Source: Microthyrium microscopicum
Lineage: Eukaryota; Ascomycota; Dothideomycetes; Microthyriales; Microthyriaceae
Direction of reading: 5' to 3'
DNA length: 64,000 nucleotides
Assembly (NCBI GenBank): GCA_010405405.1
Contig: MU004237.1
Span: 2,119,345-2,183,344 of the forward strand
Of the stretch, positions 21,800-31,367 are shown in pieces; the stretch's first letter is position 1, and each line of letters begins with the position of its first letter. Position numbers and translations under genes: made by a program. The notes under the pieces were generated by a model. The model did not search any database. It had not been told where the DNA came from and saw only the letters and a program-made list of their open reading frames with translations.

Positions 21800-22651
21800 G
21801 ATAATGGTGGTGTTGAGGGTATGATGTGAGGTTTTAGTTTCGTGATATTTGAAGTGTGGAGGACTAGAAATAATTTAGGAGGTGCGTTTGGGATGAACGA
21901 TGGCAGACTACTTAGGCAGCTGCCTACGGGTGTCTATGTGCCTAGAAAGGCTTCGCATGACGTGATTGTGACTGCCACTTATATTCATTTTGGCTGGGTC
22001 GTGCTTGCCGTGGCGGCTCACATACTGAACGCTCGATAAGGCTGAGCAATTTCACCATAAGGCTGACAGCACCAATCAAAATAGTCGAAATGTAATTATC
22101 AACTCCTGTGAGGGACAAGATAGCTAAATATCTAAAAATACATATATGCAATTCATGATTTCTCCGATATAAGAATATACAATACTGCTATCAACAGGTG
22201 GGCCGCCAGAGCCATAGTGCACAACCGCATGGCAAAATAATGATCTTGTCCCATGAAATCTGATGGCCGCCACCAACGCTCTTAAGCAAAGGTGCTATAC
22301 TTCCCATTGTAACCGATAAACTAGTCGGTTCTGAATAACCTCTATGGCAAATAGAGCACTCGATAAAAGGGCGTATCATCTGGGAGCCAACAAGGTTGAT
22401 GGGAACGCGCCACTTATTTTGCTGACCCGTTGTCTGCACATGAAACAATCTTTGCGCTCGGGTGCAAGGCAAGATTGCGTCGCCCGTTTTCGGTAGTTCT
22501 TCACCTTTGCTCACACACACCTTATCTTAGTTCTGCTCGCTTTCATTCTTTATTCATTTTAATTTCATTGTCATCTGATTCTTCTGATCCATATAGATAA
22601 AAGGTAGCGCTTCACCAAGCCTTTTGTCGTCCTATTATTCAAGATCGTCCA
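21800..22651. other. Intergenic with MITE copy B
   Basis: Promoter of paralogue 1, then a MITE-like element at 22222-22432, then the 3' flank of paralogue 2. No gene is seen. Confidence 0.55.
22222..22432 (-). mobile_element. MITE-like element, copy B
   Basis: In reverse orientation this 211-bp stretch aligns along its whole length with copy D (31658-31871). Matching blocks are the terminal repeat CAAC.GG...CAAAATAAGTGGCG, TCCCATC.AC, TGGCTCCCAGA and TATCGAGTG, the interior TTCAGAA..GAC.AGT.TATC, and a degenerate opposite end (CAACCGCATGGCAAAATAA). There is no coding capacity. Flanking target duplication is imperfect (AGTGCA/TCTGCA). Confidence 0.7.
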
Positions 22652-23653
22652 CTACAACTCTTCCGTCCCAGTAATTGTCTCGTGTCTATCAACGATCTCG
22701 CACTTGATGTGGTCCTGATGTACGCCTGTCGCCATTTCGACCCATGGAAATGGCTGCCTACCACTGGCGTCGGTGAGGAATCGCCAGGCAGTAGGAACAT
22801 CCTGCAGGATATCTCGTCTTCGAAGTTCCGCCTGGATTTGTTTCCTCCACCATCGATGAAATATGAAGTTGGCTAGTTCCAAGGTACGAACAGGATTCTT
22901 GCCATCAATGTCTGCTTCAACTTGTTGTTTTGGCAGAGTATTTGGCAGCCACAGTCCACGAACAGATTCACAGTCGCTCCCTTCGTCTTGGGATGATCCA
23001 TGGAAATACTTCAATTCAAAGAAGCATTTGATCTTTTTGATACGTGGAATCTGGCTGAGCTCTTCAAGGACATCGAGAGTGTGCACTTCGTGTTGCTCAT
23101 TTGGTCTACCTTGGTAGGAAACATAGGTTTGTGGCCACGAGGTCTTTCCATGAACGGTACGAAGAGCTGGAAATTGGCCGAGCAAAGTTGCAAGAGGCTC
23201 GTTGTAGTAAGCTGCCTCCATGGGGACGTGAAGAGTCGTAATGAAGTTGGTTAAGCGACGTGGCACCATGCATTCCACTTTCTCAGGATACACTTTGCTG
23301 CGCGTATAAAGGCGAAAGACGTTATGGCGATAAAGGATTTCATGCGCTTCTTCGTGTATCTGTTTGCAGGCGCGAAGAATCTGCGGAAAAAGCCTTCGAG
23401 GTGGAATGTTATAGGGAAAGCCGTCGAAACAAGGCGGATGCGTCCACTGAGAACCTCCGTGGATATCGGTCACATAATCTCCGCTCATATCACGACAGGG
23501 CCCAAGAACGATGTCCTGTTCTGTCCGTGTTGGCTTGTTTGACGTGAGGGGCTCGGGAGGCGCAGTTAGAAGATATCCATAGACGATCAATCTGATCTCA
23601 GGAGGAAGCATGTAGAGAAAGCCGGAACATTGTGGAGATTCGGTAGAAACCAT
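22652..23653 (-). CDS. LPPEIR-motif protein, paralogue 2
   Basis: A single exon of 333 codons, complete. It has FLYMLPPEIRLIVYGYLLTAP at residues 12-32 and then RLFPQILRACKQIHEEAHEILY as the second signature. The C-terminal part (FIFHRWWRKQIQ, DVPTAWRFLT, DHIKCEI) matches paralogue 1 at the same spacing, so the two are full-length duplicates rather than chance motif matches. No signal peptide or membrane segment is seen. The intact frame and clear divergence from paralogue 1 suggest a functional gene. MITE copy B lies 220 bp beyond its stop codon. Confidence 0.75.
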   Translation of the reverse strand: MVSTESPQCSGFLYMLPPEIRLIVYGYLLTAPPEPLTSNKPTRTEQDIVLGPCRDMSGDYVTDIHGGSQWTHPPCFDGFPYNIPPRRLFPQILRACKQIHEEAHEILYRHNVFRLYTRSKVYPEKVECMVPRRLTNFITTLHVPMEAAYYNEPLATLLGQFPALRTVHGKTSWPQTYVSYQGRPNEQHEVHTLDVLEELSQIPRIKKIKCFFELKYFHGSSQDEGSDCESVRGLWLPNTLPKQQVEADIDGKNPVRTLELANFIFHRWWRKQIQAELRRRDILQDVPTAWRFLTDASGRQPFPWVEMATGVHQDHIKCEIVDRHETITGTEEL

Positions 23654-24228
23654 GATGAGCTCCTTGGTCGAAAAGCGATGTTGCGGTTCTTTGCTGTTTA
23701 TGCGATGTAAAGTTTATGGAAATTGGAGAATGATAAAGGCACAAGCTGATCTGCGTGTTGAAAATATATGAGTAGTACTGAGATATATAGCAGGTGGCGG
23801 AGAGAGTGATTTCAAGAGCTGTCACTTCAGCTGTCACTTCAGAACTTTCATCTCTCCGTAGCGGGTTGCCTCGATCACCTCATTTGTACTTTCCAGGTCA
23901 CTCGTGGGTTTTGAGGTTGATATGGAGCCGCCAGGTGGCCATTCAGAGGTAGAATGCCTTCTGCATCCTCTTCGGCAGCGTAGCAAACTTGGGCTGAAAG
24001 AACATTACAATTGAAAACATAAGCATTTCAATTGCTCATAATCTAGCTGATTTCCAATGTGAAATACAGGTATTGACGGTCTGGATGACTCGCCAGCAGA
24101 TTTCAAATACTCGGAGATCCTAGCATAACAAATCAACCCTTAAAAGCCATTAGATAGGTACTCAGCACTGATGCCGACTCCGACGGAAATGGATGGAAAG
24201 GCGTCCATCGGCACTCCTGCCTAAGTAC
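23654..24228. other. Intergenic, left of the transposon
   Basis: Promoter of paralogue 2 followed by ordinary-composition sequence up to the TA target site at 24229. No gene is seen. Confidence 0.5.
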
Positions 24229-24230
24229 TA

Positions 24231-26062
24231 ACGTGCCCCACCCACTTCTGCGCCAACCTACTTCTGCGCCATTAGATCAAGATAATTAACAAATAATCAC
24301 TGTAGGATATCTTAGCTAAAACACAAAATATTTAATTAATTTAAAGTACAAAATTAAGCTTAATCTTTAAGCTACTAATTCCTTCTCTCTACTTCTTCTT
24401 AAGTCGCTTAAGTATGTCTTAAGCTAAAGCTAAACTATTTATTACAAAATCTCTAAAAATCTTCTCTTTATTATCTAATTCTGTATTATAATCTTTCTTC
24501 TTTCTTTTACATAATTTTAAAACTATAAATAATATTCTAACCTATTCTTAAAGCGTAATAATTATTTATTATTAAGCTAAATACTATACTAAGGCTTTTA
24601 AAGCCTATTTTAGAATTACCTATTTAACTATTCTCTTTAAATAAGGAGTTAATAATAAAACATTAATTAATTTTAAAATTTCTACTAAAGTAGAAGGAGT
24701 AATAGCTCTAGTAATTTATATAGGAATTTCCTCTAAAGCATTTTTAGTTATTAAAAAGTAAGATAATAAATAATATAGTTTAAATAAATAAATACTAATT
24801 ATAGCAAAGGAATTTTAGATATTTAACTTAGTAAAAGCTTATTTATAAGCCTAAAAATAGATCTAAATAAAGATTCTCTTCTAAATAGAAGTAGATATTA
24901 AATTAAGTCTAGAATAGTATAAAATAGTAGTAAATTTATACTTTAAAGAAGAGAAGCAACTAACGTCTAAAGGTTAAGTTTTATAAGATAAATAAGGTAG
25001 TAAATATACTAATTATATATTATTAATAATATAAATATAGCAAAATTTAGGTATATAATAACTACTATAGTTATTATAAACTAAAATTTACTATTCTAGC
25101 TCATTTATAAGCGAATTAAGTAGTATTTTAGTAAAAGGAATAAAGATCTTTTAAAGCTATTCTTTACTAAGCTTATTTAACGTCTAGCTATTAACTATAG
25201 CTATAAATTAATAGCTAGCAGATTCTAATTCCTTCTTATAATTTGTAGGGAACTAGTAGTTAAGAATAGCTAGTCCTTTATAGATCGTAAAGAAAGGTAT
25301 ATAGGTTCCTATTATAGAAACCGTCTTAAGAATTAAAGTATTTTCTTAACTATTATTTGTATTTAGAAACTTATTCTTTTTATATTTAGTAGTTTGCCTA
25401 CTAACTATAATAATCTCTTTGCTATTTAATAATAGGCATATGCCTATTTTGTCTATATTATAGATATTTAATAGCTTAATGAAATAAGTTATAATCGTAT
25501 AGTTTAAATAGTTATAAAACTTCTTAATAGCTAGTTTATTAAATCTATTAAATTAAGAGCTTTCTATCTTCTTACGCTTTATTAAAATAATATTAGGATT
25601 TCGTCATTTAAATCCTTAGATTTAGTTTATACCTAAAAAGGATAAAGAATCTATTTCTAGGTTCTTAAGGCGCAAAAATTCTTTAGTAAATTCTCTTATT
25701 CTACTATAGTTAGGAGAGTTACTAGCAATCTCTTTATATAGAATCTATTTAATTACTTAATCCTTATCTATCTTAGATAATTTTTAGGCACTAGAATAAG
25801 CTATAGAGTATAATTTAATTCCTTTTAATCTACGGCCTAGAGTATTATAAGAGATTCTATATGCCTTAGTATAACTTCATAATAATAAGTATTCCTAGTT
25901 TAAAAATGTATTTACTATATTATCTAGATCCTATAAGTCTGCTATTAAAAGCGCATTTTAAAAGAATTAAAATTGAGAGAGTTATGGTGGTTTGAAATTG
26001 ATCTAAATTGTTTGATGGGGCTGGCGCAGAAGTGGGTTGGCGCAGAAGTGGGTGGGGCACGT
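24231..26062 (-). mobile_element. RIP-decayed Fot1/pogo DNA transposon
   Basis: The 1832-bp element is bounded by perfect-looking terminal inverted repeats (ACGTGCCCCACCCACTTCTG and onward, more than 40 bp) and flanked by TA on both sides (24229-24230, 26063-26064), the Tc1/mariner/pogo target. The interior is extremely AT-rich. On the minus strand, remnants of a pogo/Fot1 transposase can still be read in order. A helix-turn-helix piece (ISYNTLGRRLKG, about 25790-25860) comes first, then a CENP-B-like piece with RNP..KRKKIES (about 25560-25640). A catalytic piece YNIDKIGI follows (about 25430-25480, from YNxDExG), then IPFFTIYKG (about 25270-25330). Nearly all lost codons fit C-to-T or G-to-A change, as expected of repeat-induced point mutation. 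The transposase is dead. Confidence 0.88.
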
Positions 26063-26064
26063 TA

Positions 26065-26356
26065 TAGGGTGCGACGGGGGGCAGAGGAAAAGAGGATGGG
26101 AGAACCCTTCCAAGAAAGAGCGACCATATGCTGTCGAAAGGACGTAGAACGCATGTCATAGCTACCTAGCCATTATGTCTAATTCATGTCTTTAAACTGT
26201 GTAGAAGTCTGAAAGTATCTCTAGATCTTTGTAGCATCATGTTACCCCAAGGGCTCTCTTATTATCAGTTCCTCTAAGCCCCATCGCACCCTATGGTAGT
26301 TTGGCATAAAGCGAAGTACAGCTGCGATCAGCTACTGTCCCATGTCTTCGCTCCTA
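26065..26356. other. Intergenic, right of the transposon
   Basis: Normal-composition spacer between the TA target duplication and the 3' end of paralogue 3. Nothing else is seen. Confidence 0.5.
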
Positions 26357-27277
26357 CTATTGTTCCAAAGGCTCTCGACCTGACATTACCCCGTAGTCTC
26401 CCGTGACCTGGCAGAGGATGTCATGCTCCAGCTTGTTCACGATCATGACGATGAACACATCCGGCCAACTGTCAAAAGCGGTGATGGCATGGAACCTCCA
26501 TGCTAAGGGAACATCGACCAGGTAATTGCGTGTGCGCATTACGCCAATCATCATCGTCATCAGCTTGCGATGGACGCTGAAATCTCTGGACCATTTGAGT
26601 AATTCATCGTGTGCCATATCGCCGTCCGTGCTAAGGAATTGGGCCACGAGCTCGATCTGATGAATGGGAAATGTACACTGAAAACTCTTCAAACGAGGAA
26701 AATGAGCGAGTTTTTGAATGCAGTCCAAGATGTTTTGTCTCTCCTGCTGCAGGTGACTGATACTGCGGAACCGCTCAGTAGCATAATTCGGATGGCTAGC
26801 ATGATAAAGATGATTCCCGTCTTCCAGCCACAAGAACTGACAATCGAGACGCCGAAGTTTTGGAATGTGAAGAACAAGATGATCAGCAACGTATTGTGCC
26901 AAGCTTTCGATCTCTTCCCAGTCGTGAAATCTTATACTGAGGTGACGAATGAGGCTCATTTGTTCCGGTGAGAAATCATACGTAGCAGATTGTGGATCAT
27001 ACCAGTTGGGATCTTCCAAGCTAAAAGTATTGCAGTGATGCAATATATCTTTCGCCTCTTCATAAACTTGCTGGCATGTCTGTAGGATCTGGTAGGAAAG
27101 GTTCAGCCTGGAACCGGGACTTCGATGTATTTTGAAAGTTGGTGTATTCTGACCGTTGTTGCGGTTGTTGGGTACAGCATGGAAGACAATCATTTCTTGA
27201 GAAGCCAAAGCAAACGCGTAGATCATCTGCCGAATTTCTAATGGGAGCTTAGATAGAAAGTTTGAAGAGCTCGACAT
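26357..27277 (-). CDS. LPPEIR-motif protein, paralogue 3
   Basis: A single exon; the Met at 27277 (MSSSSNFLSKLPLEIRQMIY) is preferred over an in-frame Met 32 codons upstream, because all other family members start just before this motif. The protein has 306 residues. The second signature is YQILQTCQQVYEEAKDILH. Its C-terminus (VDVPLAWRFHAIT, FIVMIVNK, CQVTGDYGVM) closely matches paralogue 5 and differs from paralogues 1, 2 and 4, so two sub-families are present. The middle contains RHLSIRFHDWEEIESLAQYV and a tryptophan-poor helical region of unknown role. Confidence 0.75.
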   Translation of the reverse strand: MSSSSNFLSKLPLEIRQMIYAFALASQEMIVFHAVPNNRNNGQNTPTFKIHRSPGSRLNLSYQILQTCQQVYEEAKDILHHCNTFSLEDPNWYDPQSATYDFSPEQMSLIRHLSIRFHDWEEIESLAQYVADHLVLHIPKLRRLDCQFLWLEDGNHLYHASHPNYATERFRSISHLQQERQNILDCIQKLAHFPRLKSFQCTFPIHQIELVAQFLSTDGDMAHDELLKWSRDFSVHRKLMTMMIGVMRTRNYLVDVPLAWRFHAITAFDSWPDVFIVMIVNKLEHDILCQVTGDYGVMSGREPLEQ

Positions 27278-28403
27278 GATGGGAGAATCAGTAAACCGAG
27301 ATTTCAGTAGACACGACTTTAGTGGATGAACTAAGATCTGTCTGGTGAAGTAGGAAAGTGGGCAACAAGGCAACTAATATACCCATTTTCTTTCCTCTTT
27401 GGAATATATCTTTAAGTGTGACTAGGTCAGTGATCTCCTGATGTGTCTGCGTGTTCAACGGATTGCAACTTCATGGTTTGTGTTAACGCTTAGAGGCTCG
27501 GAAAGCACAATTACAGTAGCTGGAGAAAGATCATCTTCTCGATCTCGCTCTCCAGCGTCATATTTGAGATAAAGCGAGCCCTCTGACCTTATAATCATCA
27601 GTGGTAAAGGAACAATTGTCGATATATCCCATCTAATACGGGAAGAGACTTTTCCTTACAAGCACTTCTCTGTACAAACTCTATCTAATTGTCTGACGTG
27701 TTAAGAAAAACATCAGACACAAACGTATCTCAAGGGAAACCTTGTCTTTAGAGCACACAGCTGATACAGGGCTCATATTAAAGCTACCTATCTAAGGTAA
27801 GTACCTAAGTCAGGTATCTTCCAGAAATAGAGCGGAACGGTAGGCCATTAACGACTTGACGGGACTTACCACCACACGCATGAAAGCCCATTTACAACAC
27901 CAAAAAATCGAGACGAGAAGAAGTGCCGTGATGTTAACCTCCATCCACTTGCTGATAACATATCTCGCTGTTAAACCCAAACTGAGAGCGGCACTATCAG
28001 ACAGAAGTCTGAAAACCCACCATCAGGCTGAACACCCACCATCAGGCTGAACATCCACTATCAGGCTGAACATCCACTATCAGGCTGAGTAGTCAATCAA
28101 AGGACTGGAGGCGCTCGTCTCCTCCTGAGATCACGAGTAATGCCAACTTGGATTGAAACAAAGTACAAATTTTGTTATTGTCCTAGCTATTGGGCTTGCC
28201 TAGACTACACGCGATACTCATGAGCTTGTTCGCGTACAGAGCGGCATACAACAGAGACCATCAGAGGCCAACTCATTAGGCAACTTTCAGTCCCCAGTCT
28301 GATCAGACTTTTCTGTCCTCGATAAGCCAAGCACCTGCCTTGCCGAGCTCCCATGATGTTCAACAAACAATCAAAACTCGAAATCTTGCCTACACTGCCA
28401 GTC
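27278..28403. other. Intergenic with a short tandem repeat
   Basis: No gene is seen. It contains a TAGGTA-type patch near 27785-27815 and the 19-bp tandem repeat at 28013-28088, listed separately. Confidence 0.5.
28013..28088 (+). repeat. 19-bp tandem repeat, four copies
   Basis: Four head-to-tail units of the form AYAYCCAYYATCAGGCTGA. Units 3 and 4 are identical; units 1 and 2 differ mainly by C/T changes (CCACC against CCACT). The array is non-coding and lies about 310 bp beyond the stop of paralogue 4. Confidence 0.85.
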
Positions 28404-29537
28404 TTACTCCTCATCTGAGTCCTGCTCCTCGCCCGAACTCCACTCCCCTCCTGAGGTCAAATCCTCTTCTGAGGTCGATGCCTCTTCTGCATTCGAGTCC
28501 TCCTCTTCCTCTGATAATCCTGCGGTCTCTACCTCCTCGAGTCCTTGCCACAGGACTTGTTTGTCGTTCATGATTTCGCATGTGATATGATCGCGACGCA
28601 TATTTGCGGTCATCTTGATCCAAGCGATAGCATCCTCAGATCCCTCACTCTTAAGGGTACTAAAATTCCAGGCAATCGGAACCCCAGGTAAGGTTTCTTG
28701 TCGTTGAAAATCCGCTTTAATCAACCCCATCCAATAGCGATGAAGACTGAAGCTTGGAGGTACTGGATCTTTGGCAGTATCCGTATCATCTTCCACATAC
28801 GTCGAGTCTTGAAGCGCTTTTGTCACTATATTTGGACGCCCGAGAGCACACCGCAGCCAATGTCTATGTGCCTTGTTGAAGTTACGACCACAGCCAGTGG
28901 ACCAACCTTTGTGCAACCAAGGTATACTGAAAGTGCAACTCAAACGAAGTCGTGGCGTCTGGTTGACCTTCTCGCCGAGTTTCTTCAGAGTATATAAAGT
29001 GTTGCGTTTAACATCGCAGCGTTTCGGCCATGTGCTTATAGCTTCAACGGTATGAACAGACTTCAGTTGATCGAGTACAATTTCAATCGACAAGAAACGG
29101 AATGTTGTTGGAATCAAATCAATTCTGACAATGCTGATGAGGTTCATCTGATGGTATGGCATGGCTCGTAAGCCTCGCGACAGGAAGTGCCCCGAATAGT
29201 GCTTGTGTATCGCAGGTGACAGGAAAAAAGCGTTTTGCTGATACAAGACTTCTTCTGCTTCATCGAAGACCTGCTTGCATGTACGCAGACTTTGAGAGGA
29301 TAGAACTTTGCGTTCGCAAGGCGGCTCTCGCTGTTCAATACAAGCTACATAGCCGCCAGTGTTGTCGCGCGCGGGCGCGAGATGAACCAATGCGCCCTCG
29401 TATAGTCACTATAGTGTATCGCAATCGTTCAGAGGAGCCAGAGGACACACTAGAAGCTCCACGTATATCATGCGTCTAATCTCCAAAGGAAATTGCTCCA
29501 GGAAAGCGCAATACGAAGAAGAATTCCGAGCGGACAT
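28404..29537 (-). pseudogene. LPPEIR-motif paralogue 4, interrupted by two adjacent stop codons
   Basis: From the Met at 29537 the frame reads FLEQFPLEIRRMIYVELLV, then meets TAG (29411-29409) and TGA (29408-29406). The same frame then stays open for 330 codons to 28404. That part carries SLRTCKQVFDEAEEVLYQQN, SFSLHRYWMGLIK, GVPIAWNF and DHITCEI, as in paralogues 1 and 2. Aligned with paralogue 2, the stops fall inside sequence that is collinear and coding there, so they are nonsense changes rather than a gene boundary. Both are one C-to-T step from sense codons (CAG, CGA). A 54-bp in-phase intron from GTGTGT to TACGAG could remove them, but its acceptor is weak. The tail is a Ser/Glu repeat (EEDSNAEEASTSEEDL). 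Confidence 0.7.
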
Positions 29538-30269
29538 AATGACCGTTTTGCTGAGCAGATAGTCGTGAGAATTTTGTTCGGGAATGTGAAGGACGAAAAG
29601 AGCAGAAGTCCATTTCAGACACTGTTGCCTTGAAGTTTTCACTGCTCAAGGTCGTGTTCCATTAGTCGCCTTATTTGATCTTCCCATTAGTTTTGAGGTT
29701 GTCTTGACACCGACAGGCCGTAAGTCTAAGAAAGCACAGCTTTCCTAATGCTTTCGAGTAACATAGCAACTTGGGCTAAATAATAGTTCAGCTGAATATC
29801 CACGTATTCACTTGCGCACAATCTAGTTGTTATAGCCGCCACGAAACAGATAAATTGAAGTACAGGCTCGCCAGGAGATAAAAAGCAAGAATACTTGCTA
29901 ATAGAGCAAGGACCACAATGAAACTCTGAAACTCTTAAATCCTAGATCTCACCGCCTACGAGGACGGCTTTGAACCGCGGAGAGTCTATTTTTACTACCA
30001 AGTGTGACCAAACATTGTGTATACTCGATTTCGTCCGCCGATCGACAAAATGGCGCGCCCATCAACAACCGTTTCTTTCATTGCACTACACGACAAACGA
30101 TGCTTTAGTTTCCAGCGCATCAGACGGAAAAGCTACGGATCTACTCCATTAAAACAATTGGTCCAATAGCGTAGCAGGATGCAGATATCGCACTTGATGG
30201 GGGCTCACCATTTATTTCGTCGACTGGTTGCCCGGCAGCCCAGTTTGAAATCCCAGTTTCATGGTCTTA
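29538..30269. other. Intergenic with MITE copy C
   Basis: Promoter side of paralogue 4, then MITE copy C (30033-30230) ending 40 bp before the stop of paralogue 5. No gene is seen. Confidence 0.55.
30033..30230 (+). mobile_element. MITE-like element, copy C
   Basis: The left end reads ATCGACAAAATGGCGCGCCCATCAAC in two pieces around 30041. The right end, reverse-complemented, reads CAACCAGTCGACGAAATAAATGG followed by GAGCCCCCATCAAG. Both match the terminal repeats of copy D. About 198 bp, no coding capacity. The left boundary is approximate, and no clear target duplication is seen. Confidence 0.65.
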
Positions 30270-31367
30270 TCACAAACATTCGCGTCGTGTCATTACCGAA
30301 TAGTCGCCGTCAACTTGGCATGTGATATGGTCGTCCTTATCGTTCAGAATCATTACAATGAACAAACACGGAGACTCGTTGAAGCGAGTAATGGTATGAA
30401 ACCGCCACGTCAAAGGGACGTCTACCAGGAGTCCTTCCTCACGCGCTTTTTTTTGAATCAAATGCATTAATTTTCGATGAGGAGTGAAGTCTTGGACCAC
30501 GCGACGAGCCGCATCATTCTCCTCATCCTGCTTTGTCGAGGTTTTGATGGTAGGAGTTCCGTTATCGATCTTTTCAGTGCTAGATTTCCCAGCGTGGGCT
30601 TCTCCTTGACTCTGCTGCTCTGCGCTGTTCACTAAGTCTGAAGTCCTGGAAGACATTGTGGCTCGAGAATACCAATAGTCCCATTCTAGATCTGTGTCGC
30701 GGCGCACCGTCTCTTCAATGCACACCGTGGGCAGCAGTAGACAAACAGGGAATTTACATCTGAGTCTCTTGATTTGAGGAAGCCGACCGATGTTTTGAGT
30801 GCATTTCAGCATTGCTTCTTCTTTTGATGGGGGCCTGGTTGAGGGACGTACTCGTCTACTTGAGGTACAGGTAGGTGTAAACCACCAGGGATACTCATGA
30901 TTCGAGGATCGGTATGGCCAAACATAGTCGCAGTCAATATATCCAGCGTTCAAAAAATTGTTAGCAAGACAGCGAAAAACCTCGTCGGACAAGCGCTCAG
31001 TGTGGTCCCATGCAGTCATTGTTATATTGAGATGAGTGATGAGACTTCTATGATCAGCTGAAATCTGGGATGAATACTTGAGAGAAGGCGAAAGATCACC
31101 CGGGACACTCAAGCGGAAGATATTACGGCGATATAAGATCTCTCGGGCTTCTTCGTAGACTTGTCTGCACGTGCAAAGGATCTGAGGGGAAGTGTCGTTT
31201 ATCAACAGCTCAGGAACGATGAATTGAGAATTGTCCCTCCGACGATTGTCGCCGCTATCGAGAGCAGGAGAGAACCCAAACGTCTCTTGAGACACTAGAA
31301 GATGCTCGTAAATCATTAGCCTCATCTCTAATGGAAGCCTATGTAGAAAGATTGAAAACGACGACAT
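30270..31367 (-). CDS. LPPEIR-motif protein, paralogue 5
   Basis: A single exon of 365 residues from the Met at 31367 (MSSFSIFLHRLPLEMRLMIY). The frame is open 92 codons further upstream, but family comparison supports this start. The second signature is SPQILCTCRQVYEEAREILY. It shares the C-terminal block of paralogue 3 (LVDVPLTWRFHTIT, FIVMILND, CQVDGDYSVM). It has an extra low-complexity insert of about 60 residues (QQSQGEAHAGKSSTEKID and onward) not found in paralogue 3. MITE copies C and D flank the gene on both sides. Confidence 0.75.
   Translation of the reverse strand: MSSFSIFLHRLPLEMRLMIYEHLLVSQETFGFSPALDSGDNRRRDNSQFIVPELLINDTSPQILCTCRQVYEEAREILYRRNIFRLSVPGDLSPSLKYSSQISADHRSLITHLNITMTAWDHTERLSDEVFRCLANNFLNAGYIDCDYVWPYRSSNHEYPWWFTPTCTSSRRVRPSTRPPSKEEAMLKCTQNIGRLPQIKRLRCKFPVCLLLPTVCIEETVRRDTDLEWDYWYSRATMSSRTSDLVNSAEQQSQGEAHAGKSSTEKIDNGTPTIKTSTKQDEENDAARRVVQDFTPHRKLMHLIQKKAREEGLLVDVPLTWRFHTITRFNESPCLFIVMILNDKDDHITCQVDGDYSVMTRRECL

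Noticed and set aside
24231-26062. Treating the AT-rich block as a centromere-like or origin region
   Set aside because: TA-flanked terminal repeats and ordered remnants of pogo transposase explain it fully as a decayed transposon.
28013-28088. CRISPR array
   Set aside because: The 19-bp units are directly adjacent without spacers, in a eukaryotic genome; this is a minisatellite.
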